DNA of 64,000 bases from NCBI GenBank assembly GCA_964500445.1, contig CAZCOG010000029.1, positions 1 to 64,000 of the forward strand, read 5' to 3'. Below the pieces are notes generated by a model. That model was given only the letters and a program-made list of their open reading frames with translations, was not told where the DNA came from and ran no database searches. How positions within the stretch are numbered: position 1 is the stretch's first letter; each line of letters begins with the position of its first letter. Shown here piece by piece: positions 9,873 through 18,360 of this stretch. Source of the stretch: Persicitalea sp964500445 (lineage in GTDB: Bacteria; Bacteroidota; Bacteroidia; Cytophagales; Spirosomataceae). The position numbers and the translations under genes were made by a program.

Positions 9873-10568
9873 TCACAAAATCTCCATCAACTCCCGCAAG
9901 TGCCGAATGTCGTGGGTAGGTTTTTCTTCAAAAACATTTCCTGCCGGATTATAATAGACCGCGTCCATCCCGGCGCTCATAGCTCCCATTATGTCAGCCT
10001 CCCAGTTGTCGCCGATCATCAGACCGCTTTCGCAGCCTGTTCCGGCGCACTGGAGGGCGTACTCGAAAATACGACGGTCGGGCTTGCGGGCCTGGGCTTT
10101 CTCGTTGGTCACGATATGAACGAAATAGTCAAAAATTCCCGCACTCTGCATTTTTTTCCCTTGCACCAGGTCGTAGCCATTGGTCAGTACATGCAGGGTA
10201 TAACCTTTATCCCGAACGTAGTTTAGTACTTCCAGCGAGCCGTCGATAAGATAGGATTTCGTGGGCAACATTTCCATATAAGTTTCTTCCATGGGCCGGA
10301 AGTCGATATTGGCGTCTACGCCGAACTCTTCCAGAACCCGCCGGAAACGCTGCTCGCGGATGTGCCCGTGCGGAATTTCGCCACGCTCCAGCTCGCGCCA
10401 TAGCTGGTAGTTGATCCGCAGATAAGTACTGACGAAATCATCGATTGACGCAATACCCAGTCCCGCCATGTCGAAGGTATGGTATATCTCGGTCAGACAT
10501 TCGCCGGAGCTGCGTTCGAAATCCCAGAGTGTATGGTCGAGGTCGAAAAATAAATGTTGGTAGGGCAA
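9873..10568 (-). CDS. HAD-family phosphatase, YjjG-type pyrimidine 5'-nucleotidase
   Basis: At 231 residues the length is right for a class I cap HAD hydrolase. Motif I is FDLDHTLWDF with nucleophile Asp9 and acid Asp11, motif II is LTNGYD, motif III Lys lies in ARKPDRRIF, and motif IV is MIGDNWEADIMGA. The FDLDHTLWDFE start and NGYDLVQGKKM segment are characteristic of the YjjG family, which removes phosphate from non-canonical or normal pyrimidine nucleotides and protects against mutagenic bases. There is no upstream in-frame ATG before a stop, so translation probably starts at TTG 10568. Monocistronic or weakly linked to its neighbours. Confidence 0.87.
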   Translation of the reverse strand: MPYQHLFFDLDHTLWDFERSSGECLTEIYHTFDMAGLGIASIDDFVSTYLRINYQLWRELERGEIPHGHIREQRFRRVLEEFGVDANIDFRPMEETYMEMLPTKSYLIDGSLEVLNYVRDKGYTLHVLTNGYDLVQGKKMQSAGIFDYFVHIVTNEKAQARKPDRRIFEYALQCAGTGCESGLMIGDNWEADIMGAMSAGMDAVYYNPAGNVFEEKPTHDIRHLRELMEIL

Positions 10569-10644
10569 GAATAAAATTTATTTTGGAAGTGTAAAGTTGC
10601 TGAAAACCTGCGACTATGATCGAACAAAACTGTCGCATAAAAAA

Positions 10645-11391
10645 TTAAAAACCAACGGCTGATTTGGTAGGGCTATCGATTTTTGGATATTCAAAAAGTA
10701 CCCCGCCATCTACCGCCACCGGGATAAATCGCGCAAATAATTCCTCGCTGTACCAACCGCGCTGCCGGGTGCGCTTCACAATCTCTTTGTGGCCGGGACG
10801 TTGGTAGGCAAATTTTTTCAGCGACTCCACGCTGTCCCATACGCTAAAAGTAGCTTGCTGGGTAATGGGATTTTCACCGATTCCGAAGGCCATAAGTACC
10901 CCTTTGGATTTTTTTAAAGAAAGGTGAGCTTTGGGTACATGTCGCCAGAAATCCAGTAGTTTGGTGAAGTTGATTTTCGCGCGGGTCAATACGACTACTG
11001 GTCCTGTGTACTCTTTTTCGATATTTTCAGCAACTTTAAATGGCTCAGCGCCATCCCATTGGCCGTGAGCCTGTATAGTACGTAGCTTGATAGTGTAGTG
11101 CTCGCTGGTATGGACGGCGTAGTTTCGAAACGCGGGAGACGCGAAGAAATCGTCGGCGTGCTGCGCGCTTTCCCACTGGGCCAGAAACGTGTATTGACGA
11201 AAATTGGGTATGATATCAAAGCCCTTACGTCCGCTGCCAAGCATTTTACTGAAAGTTGCTCCTTCGGGGTTTTCCAGGATTCGGCGGCCCATTTGGCCTA
11301 AGGCCCACCAGATTTTGTTTTTGGCAAACTTGAAAACCGTGAACGTTGTCACGGGATCGAGCGAGTTGCTGGGGTAAAGTGTTTGGAACAA
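10645..11391 (-). CDS. Spheroidene monooxygenase (CrtA)-like protein
   Basis: The 248-residue protein resembles the CrtA-like proteins found in Cytophagales, with FKFAKNKIWWALGQMGR near the N-terminus, ATFSVWDSVESLKKFAY and QRGWYSEELFARFIPV near the end. CrtA hydroxylates or ketolates acyclic carotenoids in purple bacteria, but these bacteroidete homologues are often remote from carotenoid genes, as here, so the substrate is open. A fold of ferredoxin-like (Dabb/ABM-type) domains is plausible. Translation seems to start at TTG 11391 because no ATG precedes the conserved block; a GTG (Val at codon 13) is an alternative. Confidence 0.7.
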   Translation of the reverse strand: MFQTLYPSNSLDPVTTFTVFKFAKNKIWWALGQMGRRILENPEGATFSKMLGSGRKGFDIIPNFRQYTFLAQWESAQHADDFFASPAFRNYAVHTSEHYTIKLRTIQAHGQWDGAEPFKVAENIEKEYTGPVVVLTRAKINFTKLLDFWRHVPKAHLSLKKSKGVLMAFGIGENPITQQATFSVWDSVESLKKFAYQRPGHKEIVKRTRQRGWYSEELFARFIPVAVDGGVLFEYPKIDSPTKSAVGF

Positions 11392-11561
11392 TTGAATGGG
11401 TGATTAATAGTAGATGACAGATGAAAAAGTAACACAAAGGCCGTTCCAGTGGAGGGCGAAGGCTAAATCTTACATTTTGATCACTATTTTTGTTTGAACG
11501 GGGATAATATGACCTGTGCCCTCAATTGAAAAGGACACTGCAAGTCCGGTACTTTACCAAA

Positions 11562-12068
11562 ATGGAAACTGATATTTTAGCCCAATTCGGCGTCCGGCGC
11601 GCCACGGTTGCCGATGCTCAAACCCTGGCCCGGCACCGCTGCGAAATGTGGCTTGCCATGAACGACTTGCTGCCCGAAGGCTACGAAGCGATGTATGTAC
11701 AGTGTGTCAGGTACTTTGAGGAAGCTGTGGCCGACCTATCCTATCAGGGATGGCTGGTTACCGATGAGTCGGATAGAATTGTGGCTGGTGGTGGCTTGTT
11801 GCTACGCCGTATCGCTCCTTTTCCACTGGAAAATGGCCTGACCTGTCCCTTGGAAATGCAGGCGCACATCCTGAATATGTTCACTGAAGCCGAGTACCGC
11901 CGCTTTGGCCTGGCCAAACTACTTATGACAACTATACTTCATTGGTGCAAGGAAGAAAACATTGGCCATGTAACGCTGAACGCCTCGTCTGTTGGAAAAC
12001 CACTCTATGAGAAATTAGGCTTTGCGGAAGTGAAAAACTTCATGAAATGGAACGGAGAACAATTATGA
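11562..12068 (+). CDS. GNAT-family N-acetyltransferase
   Basis: The 168-residue protein starts at ATG 11562 (METDILAQFGVRRAT); a TTG 12 codons upstream is in frame. The GNAT core is visible: RRATVADAQTLARHRCEMW, the acetyl-CoA-binding strand-helix AEYRRFGLAKLLMTTIL, and VTLNASSVGKPLYEKLGF at the end. The acceptor is unknown. The stop codon overlaps the ArfB start in an ATGA junction at 12065-12068, so the two are translationally coupled. Confidence 0.85.
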   Translation: METDILAQFGVRRATVADAQTLARHRCEMWLAMNDLLPEGYEAMYVQCVRYFEEAVADLSYQGWLVTDESDRIVAGGGLLLRRIAPFPLENGLTCPLEMQAHILNMFTEAEYRRFGLAKLLMTTILHWCKEENIGHVTLNASSVGKPLYEKLGFAEVKNFMKWNGEQL

Positions 12069-12487
12069 TATCTGAACTCAAAATAAATCCCGAGCAACTC
12101 CATCCTGAGATCGTCTTTCAAACTGCCCGCAGTGGCGGTAAAGGCGGGCAGAATGTAAATAAGGTCGAGACGAAAGTCGAGCTCCGTCTTGACATTCCAA
12201 ATTCGCAGGTACTTAGCGATGAGCAGAAAGATTTTTTACTGAAAAAACTTGCTAATAAAACTACCAACGAAGGTATCCTGATTCTGACCCATCAAACCGA
12301 ACGTAGCCAACTGGCCAACAAAGAAAGGGTAATTCAGAAATTTGACCGTCTTATCCGGGAAGCCTTTGTGGTGCCGCGTCGCCGCCGGGCTACCCGTCCC
12401 ACACTGGCCTCGAAGCGGCGCAGAATCCAATCAAAAAAACAGCGATCAGAAACCAAGAAACTGCGTCGAAAACCGCCGGGAGAGTAA
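12065..12487 (+). CDS. arfB: Alternative ribosome-rescue factor, peptidyl-tRNA hydrolase ArfB/YaeJ
   Basis: The 140-residue protein starts at ATG 12065 inside the ATGA overlap with the GNAT gene. The release-factor catalytic motif GGQ is at 27-29 within ARSGGKGGQNVNKVETKVEL, and the C-terminus is a long basic tail (VPRRRRATRPTLASKRRR) that in the family enters the empty mRNA channel of stalled ribosomes. It hydrolyses peptidyl-tRNA on non-stop complexes. SmpB, the tmRNA partner, is also encoded in this window at 54.1 kb, so two rescue routes are present. Confidence 0.93.
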   Translation: MISELKINPEQLHPEIVFQTARSGGKGGQNVNKVETKVELRLDIPNSQVLSDEQKDFLLKKLANKTTNEGILILTHQTERSQLANKERVIQKFDRLIREAFVVPRRRRATRPTLASKRRRIQSKKQRSETKKLRRKPPGE

Positions 12488-12583
12488 AACAGCAGTAGTA
12501 TTGCTTTTCTTGCAAACATAAATTTTAAGAAGCTCAGGGTTTACCTCTTTCCTTTCCTTTCTATTATCCTCCCTCTCTATTTT

Positions 12584-13843
12584 ATGACGACCTATCAGGG
12601 TAAAACCAAATACCAGCACTTGTTCAGCCTCCCGGTCATTGTGGCTGCCCTTGGTTACTTTGTCGATATTTATGATTTACAGCTTTTCGGCATCGTGCGT
12701 ATTCCCAGTCTGCTGGGGCTGGGCCTGACCATAGAGGAAGCCGATGCCGTAGGGACCGACATTATCAACTACCAGATGATCGGCCTGCTGCTGGGCGGCC
12801 TGCTTTGGGGGATTTTGGGTGATAAAAAGGGGCGGTTGTCCGTACTCTTCGGGTCCATCATTACCTACTCACTTGCCAACGTCGCCTGCGGTTTTATTCC
12901 CCAAATTAACTTTATGGACAAAATCGAGGCCTACAAATGGTTGCGTTTCGTAGCAGGGGTCGGCCTGGCGGGAGAGTTGGGGGCGGGGATTACGTTGGTT
13001 TCGGAGAGTCTACCGAAGGAGTTGCGGGCCATCGGAACCTCGCTGGTGGCGGGCGTCGGGCTGTTGGGAGCCGTAGTGGGTACTTTCACTGTCCGTCTAT
13101 CCGGCGACTGGACCATTGCTTATTTTGTGGGCGGCGCGATGGGTTTCCTGCTGCTACTGCTGCGCGTCGGGGTGGTGGAGTCGGGAATTTATAAGGACAT
13201 TACTGACAAGGCGCACGTAATGAAAGGTGATTTTTTCTCTTTTTTTACCAATAAAGATCGCTTCATCAAGTACCTCAAATGCATCGGGATCGGAATGCCA
13301 ACCTGGTTTTGTATCGGGATTCTTGCTTATCAGAGCAATCAGTTTGGTAAGGCACTGGGCATTCCCGAAGCTATCGATCCTGGCTTAGCCATTATGTGGG
13401 CTTACATTGGTATCTCGGCGGGGGATTTTGGAAGTGGTTTCCTCAGCCACGCGCTACATTCGCGTAAGAAAGCGATCGCCTGGATGATGGGTTTTTCGCT
13501 GGTCGGGGTACTGCTTTTTCTTTTCGCCGGAGTGAAATCTGCTGAAATGCTCTATGCACTTTGCTGCTGGCTTGGCTTGGGGACGGGCTACTGGGCCATG
13601 TTCGTTACGGTAGGAGCTGAGCAGTTTGGCACCAATCTGCGCGCTACAGCGGCTACCACCGTTCCCAACTTCGTGCGCGGGGCATTGATTCCGATGAATA
13701 TGCTATTTGTAGCCTGGAAACCTTCACTGGATGTCATTCTGGCTGGCTTCGCCGTAGGCGTATTAGCCTATACCATCGGCTTTTATTCCACGCTTACTAT
13801 TGCAGAAACACACGATAAAGATTTGGATTTCCTGGAAGAATAG
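12584..13843 (+). CDS. MFS transporter
   Basis: The 419-residue integral membrane protein has about 12 predicted helices. The MFS motif A (GDKKGRLSVLFGS) follows helix 2, and GFLSHALHSRKKAIAWMMG marks the matching loop of the second half. The N-terminal FVDIYDLQLFGIVRIPSLL, with acidic residues in helix 1, resembles the sugar/metabolite:proton symporter group of the superfamily. The substrate cannot be read. The gene follows arfB after about 95 bp of strongly pyrimidine-rich sequence. Confidence 0.85.
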   Translation: MTTYQGKTKYQHLFSLPVIVAALGYFVDIYDLQLFGIVRIPSLLGLGLTIEEADAVGTDIINYQMIGLLLGGLLWGILGDKKGRLSVLFGSIITYSLANVACGFIPQINFMDKIEAYKWLRFVAGVGLAGELGAGITLVSESLPKELRAIGTSLVAGVGLLGAVVGTFTVRLSGDWTIAYFVGGAMGFLLLLLRVGVVESGIYKDITDKAHVMKGDFFSFFTNKDRFIKYLKCIGIGMPTWFCIGILAYQSNQFGKALGIPEAIDPGLAIMWAYIGISAGDFGSGFLSHALHSRKKAIAWMMGFSLVGVLLFLFAGVKSAEMLYALCCWLGLGTGYWAMFVTVGAEQFGTNLRATAATTVPNFVRGALIPMNMLFVAWKPSLDVILAGFAVGVLAYTIGFYSTLTIAETHDKDLDFLEE

Positions 13844-13851
13844 TAATGCTG

Positions 13852-14442
13852 CTATGCCTTATGGATCCAGCAATTGATTGCAAACCTATAATCCTTAAAT
13901 GCCGCCCCTGGGCAGATAACGGGCAGTACTTCGTGATGGACATAAGATTGAAAAACCAGCAGTGAATTGTGCTTTGGCTCGATAACAACAGGTTTGTCGT
14001 CGCCAGGCATGATTTCCAGTGGGAAAATTCGCAATCCGCCGCCGCTGAATACCTTAGGGATACTGTGCATGTAATAAACCGCACTCAGAACACGGTCGCC
14101 CGTTTCGCCCAGACGCATATCGATGTGTGGTTTAAAGAAGGCACCGTCGCCGTGAGCGGCTATCTCGAGCTCGAGTTTTTCCCTTCTCTTGAAATCTGCC
14201 ATTTTTAACCCTTTCAGCATTTCAGGATAAAATCCGTGGATTTTTTCATGGAGTATTGTGTCGAACGGCCCAAGGTCACGCAGTACTTTCGAAATCCGCA
14301 TTTTTTCATTGATTTTACCCTCTTTGCCAACCTGAGCAGGCGTGTATTTATTCTCATTCGTAACAGCATAGTCAAATATTTGTTGGCTGAGCTCGTCGCT
14401 GAGAAAGTTCTCAACGTGCATACAAGGGAATAACTTGGGCAT
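13852..14442 (-). CDS. 2-oxoglutarate/Fe(II)-dependent dioxygenase, prolyl-hydroxylase-like
   Basis: From ATG 14442 the protein has 196 residues. The iron-binding facial triad is visible as His106 and Asp108 (FKPHIDMR) plus His170 in SYVHHEV, and Arg186 in KDYRFAINCW would hold 2-oxoglutarate. It begins with FPCMHVENFLSDEL, the usual family start. Members hydroxylate protein side chains or small molecules in the cytosol; the substrate is unknown. The open frame continues upstream to a TTG at 14553, and another frame of the same strand further upstream also looks protein-like, so the N-terminus could be longer or frameshifted. Confidence 0.82.
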   Translation of the reverse strand: MPKLFPCMHVENFLSDELSQQIFDYAVTNENKYTPAQVGKEGKINEKMRISKVLRDLGPFDTILHEKIHGFYPEMLKGLKMADFKRREKLELEIAAHGDGAFFKPHIDMRLGETGDRVLSAVYYMHSIPKVFSGGGLRIFPLEIMPGDDKPVVIEPKHNSLLVFQSYVHHEVLPVICPGAAFKDYRFAINCWIHKA

Positions 14443-14725
14443 TTTTAATGAAGCGTTAAGATTGTATACTTTAGAGTAGTCATGATCAAGAAGCAAGATT
14501 CTCAATTCTGAGAAATTTTGCGTGAATATACTGGGAATCCAGGTCGAGGGCAAGGTTCAGTTTTGGCTTGCGTGAATCAAATAGCCCTTCATATTGTACG
14601 GGCCAACGGCTGATTGCTACCTTTGTATCTGCTAAAAATTTCTTGTAAGTTCTATACAACCTTCTAATAATCAATTGTTCCTGTACTTCTGCAAAATCAA
14701 ATTATAAAACCAACCGCCAAAGAAT
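14443..14725. other. Region upstream of the 2OG oxygenase; possible frameshifted coding remnant
   Basis: On the minus strand a frame open from about 14700 to 14486 encodes about 70 residues of ordinary composition (for example KFLADTKVAISRWPVQYEG and LNLALDLDSQYIHAKFL). It stops in a different frame from the 2OG oxygenase. LNLALDL-like segments are seen just ahead of some 2OG oxygenase cores, so this may be the original N-terminus separated by a frameshift, or a remnant. No confident gene is called. Confidence 0.3.
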
Positions 14726-14733
14726 TAACTTTG
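14726..14733 (+). promoter_or_regulatory. -7 promoter element (TAnnTTTG) ahead of secA
   Basis: TAACTTTG matches the Bacteroidota housekeeping -7 consensus TAnnTTTG. No clear TTTG -33 element is placed at the usual distance. Transcription from here would give secA a leader of about 170 bases containing a strong hairpin. Confidence 0.5.
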
Positions 14734-14742
14734 CGCATTGAG

Positions 14743-14778
14743 GCCCTGAATTTGACTGACAATCTGGCATTCAGGGGC
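14743..14778 (+). promoter_or_regulatory. Hairpin in the secA leader
   Basis: GCCCTGAAT (14743-14751) pairs with ATTCAGGGGC (14769-14778), leaving a 17-base loop. A stretch of TTTCGGGCG and then TATTATTTTTC follows, so the element resembles an attenuator or the terminator of a short leader RNA. It lies about 10 bases after the predicted transcription start and about 130 bases before the secA start codon. Confidence 0.45.
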
Positions 14779-14910
14779 TTTCGGGCGTATTATTTTTCAA
14801 AACTTTATTATTAGAAAAGATTTGCCGCTCAGATGCGTTCAAGCTTTGTTCGATAAATTGACAATATCATTGACCAAGAGCGGTTTCAACATTATATTTA
14901 AGAAATCACC

Positions 14911-17900
14911 ATGCTAAAAATATTCAGTAAACTCTTCGGTACCAAGGCCGACCGGGACTTAAAAGAACTCATGCCCTACGTAGGCCGGATCAATGCTGAG
15001 TTCGATCAGTTGGCTACGATCTCTAATGACGAATTGCGGCAGCGGGCTACTGACCTGCGCGAGTACATCGCTGAGCAACTCAAACCTATTGACGACCAGG
15101 TCGCCACGCTCAAACAACAGGCTGAGGACGAACCCGACGTAGATAATAAGGAGGCGATATTCAAACAGATCGATGAACTGGGCGAGGAACGTAATAAAGA
15201 ATTAGAAAAAGTGCTGGAGGAAATCCTGCCCAAAGGCTTTGCCATTGTCAAGGAAACCGCCCGACGCTTCAAGGAGAATGACCAGTTGGAGGTAACAGCC
15301 TCTTTCTTCGACCGTGAAGTGGCAGCGAAGAAATCGCACGTAACCATCGACGGCGATAAGGCTGTCTGGCAAACTACCTGGAATGTAATCGGCCAGCCTA
15401 CCCGTTGGCAGATGGTGCATTATGATGTGCAGCTGGTAGGCGGCGTAGTACTTCACCAGGGGAAAATTGCTGAAATGGCTACGGGTGAGGGTAAAACGCT
15501 GGTGGCAACCTTGCCTGCTTTCCTCAATGCCCTGGCTGGGCTAGGAGTCCATATTGTAACGGTAAACGACTACCTCGCCAAACGCGATGCTGAATGGAAC
15601 GCCCCGCTGTTTGAATTTCATGGCCTGAGCGTAGACTGCATCGACCGCCACGAACCCAATACCCTGGCCCGCCGCAATGCCTATAAAGCCGACCTGACTT
15701 ACGGTACTAATAACGAGTTTGGCTTCGACTACCTGCGTGACAATATGTCGCGCTCGCCCGAGGAACTCGTACAGCGCAAACATCACTTCGCGATGGTGGA
15801 CGAAGTTGACTCCGTTTTGATCGACGATGCCCGGACCCCTCTTATCATTAGCGGCCCCGTGCCTCGTGGCGACGAGCAGGAGTATATGGAGCTTAAGCCC
15901 CGCGTAGCCCGTATTGTAGAAGCACAGCGGAAGCTGACCATGGAGCTGCTCAACGACGCGCGGAAAAAGATTGCCGCCGGGGATAAAGAGGAAGGAGGTT
16001 TGGCTCTGTTCCGCGCTTTCCGGGGAACGCCCAAATACAAACCTTTGATCAAGTTCCTGAGTGAAGGTGGGATGAAAGCTCTTTTGCAGGAAACGGAGGG
16101 TATCTACTTGGCCGAAAACCAGAAACGGATGCCCGAAGCTGATGCGCCGCTGTACTTTACCATTGATGAACGGCAAAACAGCATCGAACTTACCGAAAAA
16201 GGTATCGACTTCCTGACTGGCGAGTCAGACGAGACGAACTTTTTCATCATGCCCGATATTGCGGTCGAACTGAATGACATAGAAAAAGACGCGGAACTGA
16301 ACGAACAAGAGCGCGTCGTGAAGAAGGAATCTTTGATCCGTGATTATACCGTAAAAGCCGCACGGATTCACACTGTCAACCAATTGCTGAAAGCTTATAA
16401 CCTGTTCGAGAAAGACGTCGAGTACGTCATCATGGACGGGAAAATTAAGATTGTGGACGAGCAGACGGGCCGCATTATGGATGGTCGCCGCTACTCTGAC
16501 GGGCTGCACCAGGCTATCGAAGCCAAGGAAAGTGTGAAAGTAGAAGACGCCACCCAGACATACGCTACCGTCACTCTGCAAAACTACTTCCGCATGTACC
16601 ACAAGCTGGCGGGGATGACGGGAACGGCCGAAACCGAGGCAGGTGAGTTCTGGGAAATTTACAAACTGGACGTCGTATCCATCCCCACTAACGTTCCCGT
16701 TATCAGGAAAGATGAAGAGGATAAGGTGTATCGCTCGGTGCGTGAGAAGTACAATGCCGTAGCCGATGAAATCGTGGAGATGGTCGAAGGTGGGCGTCCG
16801 GTACTGGTCGGTACTACTTCCGTCGAGAATTCTGAGATTATCAGCCGGATGCTGACTTTGCGCAAGATTCCCCACCAGGTACTTAACGCCAAGCAGCACC
16901 AGCGCGAGGCCGATGTAGTGTCGCAGGCGGGTATCCCTGGTACGGTGACCATCGCCACGAACATGGCCGGACGTGGTACTGATATTAAGCTGACGCCTGA
17001 AGCCAAAGCAGCGGGTGGTTTGGCCATTATTGGTACGGAACGTCATGAAAGCCGCCGGGTAGACCGCCAGCTACGCGGTCGTGCTGGACGGCAGGGTGAT
17101 ACAGGGTCATCACAATTTTTCGTATCGCTGGAAGATAACCTGATGAGGCTATTTGGCTCCGACCGCATGGCCAAAGTTATGGATCGTATGGGGCTGGAAG
17201 AAGGAGAGGTAATTCAGCACAGTATGATTACCAAGTCCATCGAACGTGCACAGCGTAAAGTAGAGGAGAATAACTTCGGTACCCGGAAACGGCTGCTCGA
17301 GTACGATGACGTAATGAACTACCAGCGCGACGCGATTTATCGTCGCCGCCGCAACGCTCTTTTCGGGGAACGCCTCGCAGTGGATATTGCCAATACACTC
17401 TTCGACGTTTGTGAGGACATCGTGGCAAGTACCGGCAATAACTTCGCCGAATTTGAACTGGCCACCCTGACGGCCATTGGTATCGAACCACCGTTCGATG
17501 AGAGCGAATATGGCGGGCTCAATGACGCTCAGCGTGCCCAGAAACTATACCAGGCCGCAGAGAAACATTACCGCGAAAAGAATGCGGCGATTGCTGCAAA
17601 GGCACTGCCAGTACTCAAGCAAATTCACGCTGAACGCGGTGCGACGATTGCCGAAATCATGATTCCGTTCACTGACGGAATGCGGCAGGCGGGCGTTGTA
17701 GTGAATTTGGAAAAAGCCATTAAAACCGAAGGCCGCGAAATTGTCCGCGAGATGGAGAAGGCTATCGTGCTTTCGCTCATCGACCAGGAATGGAAAGAGC
17801 ACCTGCGCGAAATGGACGATTTGAAACAGTCGGTGCAAAATGCCGTATTTGAGCAGAAAGACCCATTGTTGATTTACAAATTTGAGTCCGTCGAGCTGTT

Positions 17901-18258
17901 CAAGCGTTTTCTGAGCAAGGTAAACTTCGATATGCTTTCATTCCTAATGAAGGCCGACATTCCGCAGGAGCAAGCTGCACCACAAAATGTGCAGCGGCCG
18001 CCCGCCCGTCGTCAGCCGAGTCCGGCTCTGCAAACCAATCGGGGCGATGAGAGCGACGACTACGAGGAGAACGGGCCCAATCAGCACGCCCGTCATATGG
18101 AGAATACGGTGAAGCAGCAGCCCGCCCATTCGATAAAAATTGCCGACCGCAATCAGAAAGTGACGGTACAGTACCGTGATGGCCGTGTTTTGAAAAATAT
18201 TAAATATAAGAAAGTGGAGCAGGATGTGGAGAACGGGGCTTGCGTCGTGATGGAATAG
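14911..18258 (+). CDS. secA: Preprotein translocase ATPase SecA
   Basis: This 1115-residue protein is the ATP-driven motor of the Sec translocon at the inner membrane. Walker A is ATGEGKT at 190-196, the DEAD-type Walker B is in MVDEVDSVL, and the helicase motif region reads TNMAGRGTDIKL followed by GRAGRQGD. The length and the extra stretches in the preprotein cross-linking and scaffold regions are usual for Bacteroidota SecA. The C-terminus ends with KYKKVEQDVENGACVVME and has no cysteine-rich SEC-C zinc motif (CxCGSGKK), so the SecB/lipid-binding tail seen in E. coli is absent. It has a structured leader and is followed by a 13-bp inverted repeat, then psd on the same strand. Confidence 0.98.
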   Translation: MLKIFSKLFGTKADRDLKELMPYVGRINAEFDQLATISNDELRQRATDLREYIAEQLKPIDDQVATLKQQAEDEPDVDNKEAIFKQIDELGEERNKELEKVLEEILPKGFAIVKETARRFKENDQLEVTASFFDREVAAKKSHVTIDGDKAVWQTTWNVIGQPTRWQMVHYDVQLVGGVVLHQGKIAEMATGEGKTLVATLPAFLNALAGLGVHIVTVNDYLAKRDAEWNAPLFEFHGLSVDCIDRHEPNTLARRNAYKADLTYGTNNEFGFDYLRDNMSRSPEELVQRKHHFAMVDEVDSVLIDDARTPLIISGPVPRGDEQEYMELKPRVARIVEAQRKLTMELLNDARKKIAAGDKEEGGLALFRAFRGTPKYKPLIKFLSEGGMKALLQETEGIYLAENQKRMPEADAPLYFTIDERQNSIELTEKGIDFLTGESDETNFFIMPDIAVELNDIEKDAELNEQERVVKKESLIRDYTVKAARIHTVNQLLKAYNLFEKDVEYVIMDGKIKIVDEQTGRIMDGRRYSDGLHQAIEAKESVKVEDATQTYATVTLQNYFRMYHKLAGMTGTAETEAGEFWEIYKLDVVSIPTNVPVIRKDEEDKVYRSVREKYNAVADEIVEMVEGGRPVLVGTTSVENSEIISRMLTLRKIPHQVLNAKQHQREADVVSQAGIPGTVTIATNMAGRGTDIKLTPEAKAAGGLAIIGTERHESRRVDRQLRGRAGRQGDTGSSQFFVSLEDNLMRLFGSDRMAKVMDRMGLEEGEVIQHSMITKSIERAQRKVEENNFGTRKRLLEYDDVMNYQRDAIYRRRRNALFGERLAVDIANTLFDVCEDIVASTGNNFAEFELATLTAIGIEPPFDESEYGGLNDAQRAQKLYQAAEKHYREKNAAIAAKALPVLKQIHAERGATIAEIMIPFTDGMRQAGVVVNLEKAIKTEGREIVREMEKAIVLSLIDQEWKEHLREMDDLKQSVQNAVFEQKDPLLIYKFESVELFKRFLSKVNFDMLSFLMKADIPQEQAAPQNVQRPPARRQPSPALQTNRGDESDDYEENGPNQHARHMENTVKQQPAHSIKIADRNQKVTVQYRDGRVLKNIKYKKVEQDVENGACVVME

Positions 18259-18288
18259 ACAAACCGTTTCGACTAAGCCGCCGGGTGA

Positions 18289-18333
18289 TTCATCGTTCAG
18301 ATATACTTTAATCACGTATTTCTGAACGATGAA
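18289..18333 (+). terminator. 13-bp inverted repeat between secA and psd
   Basis: TTCATCGTTCAGA (18289-18301) is a perfect inverted repeat of TCTGAACGATGAA (18321-18333) with a 19-base loop. The downstream sequence GAAAATTTAAC is only weakly T-rich. It may end the secA transcript or separate secA from psd; a protein-binding role is also possible. Confidence 0.5.
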
Positions 18334-18360
18334 GAAAATTTAACTATACTGGACTATAAC

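Noticed and set aside
15541..16176. Open frame of 211 codons on the minus strand inside secA
   Set aside because: Shadow of secA in the opposite strand; His/Phe/Val-rich composition typical of antisense translation.
16225..17046. Long open frame (273 codons) on the minus strand inside secA
   Set aside because: It mirrors the codon pattern of secA, has no family similarity and no promoter or start context.
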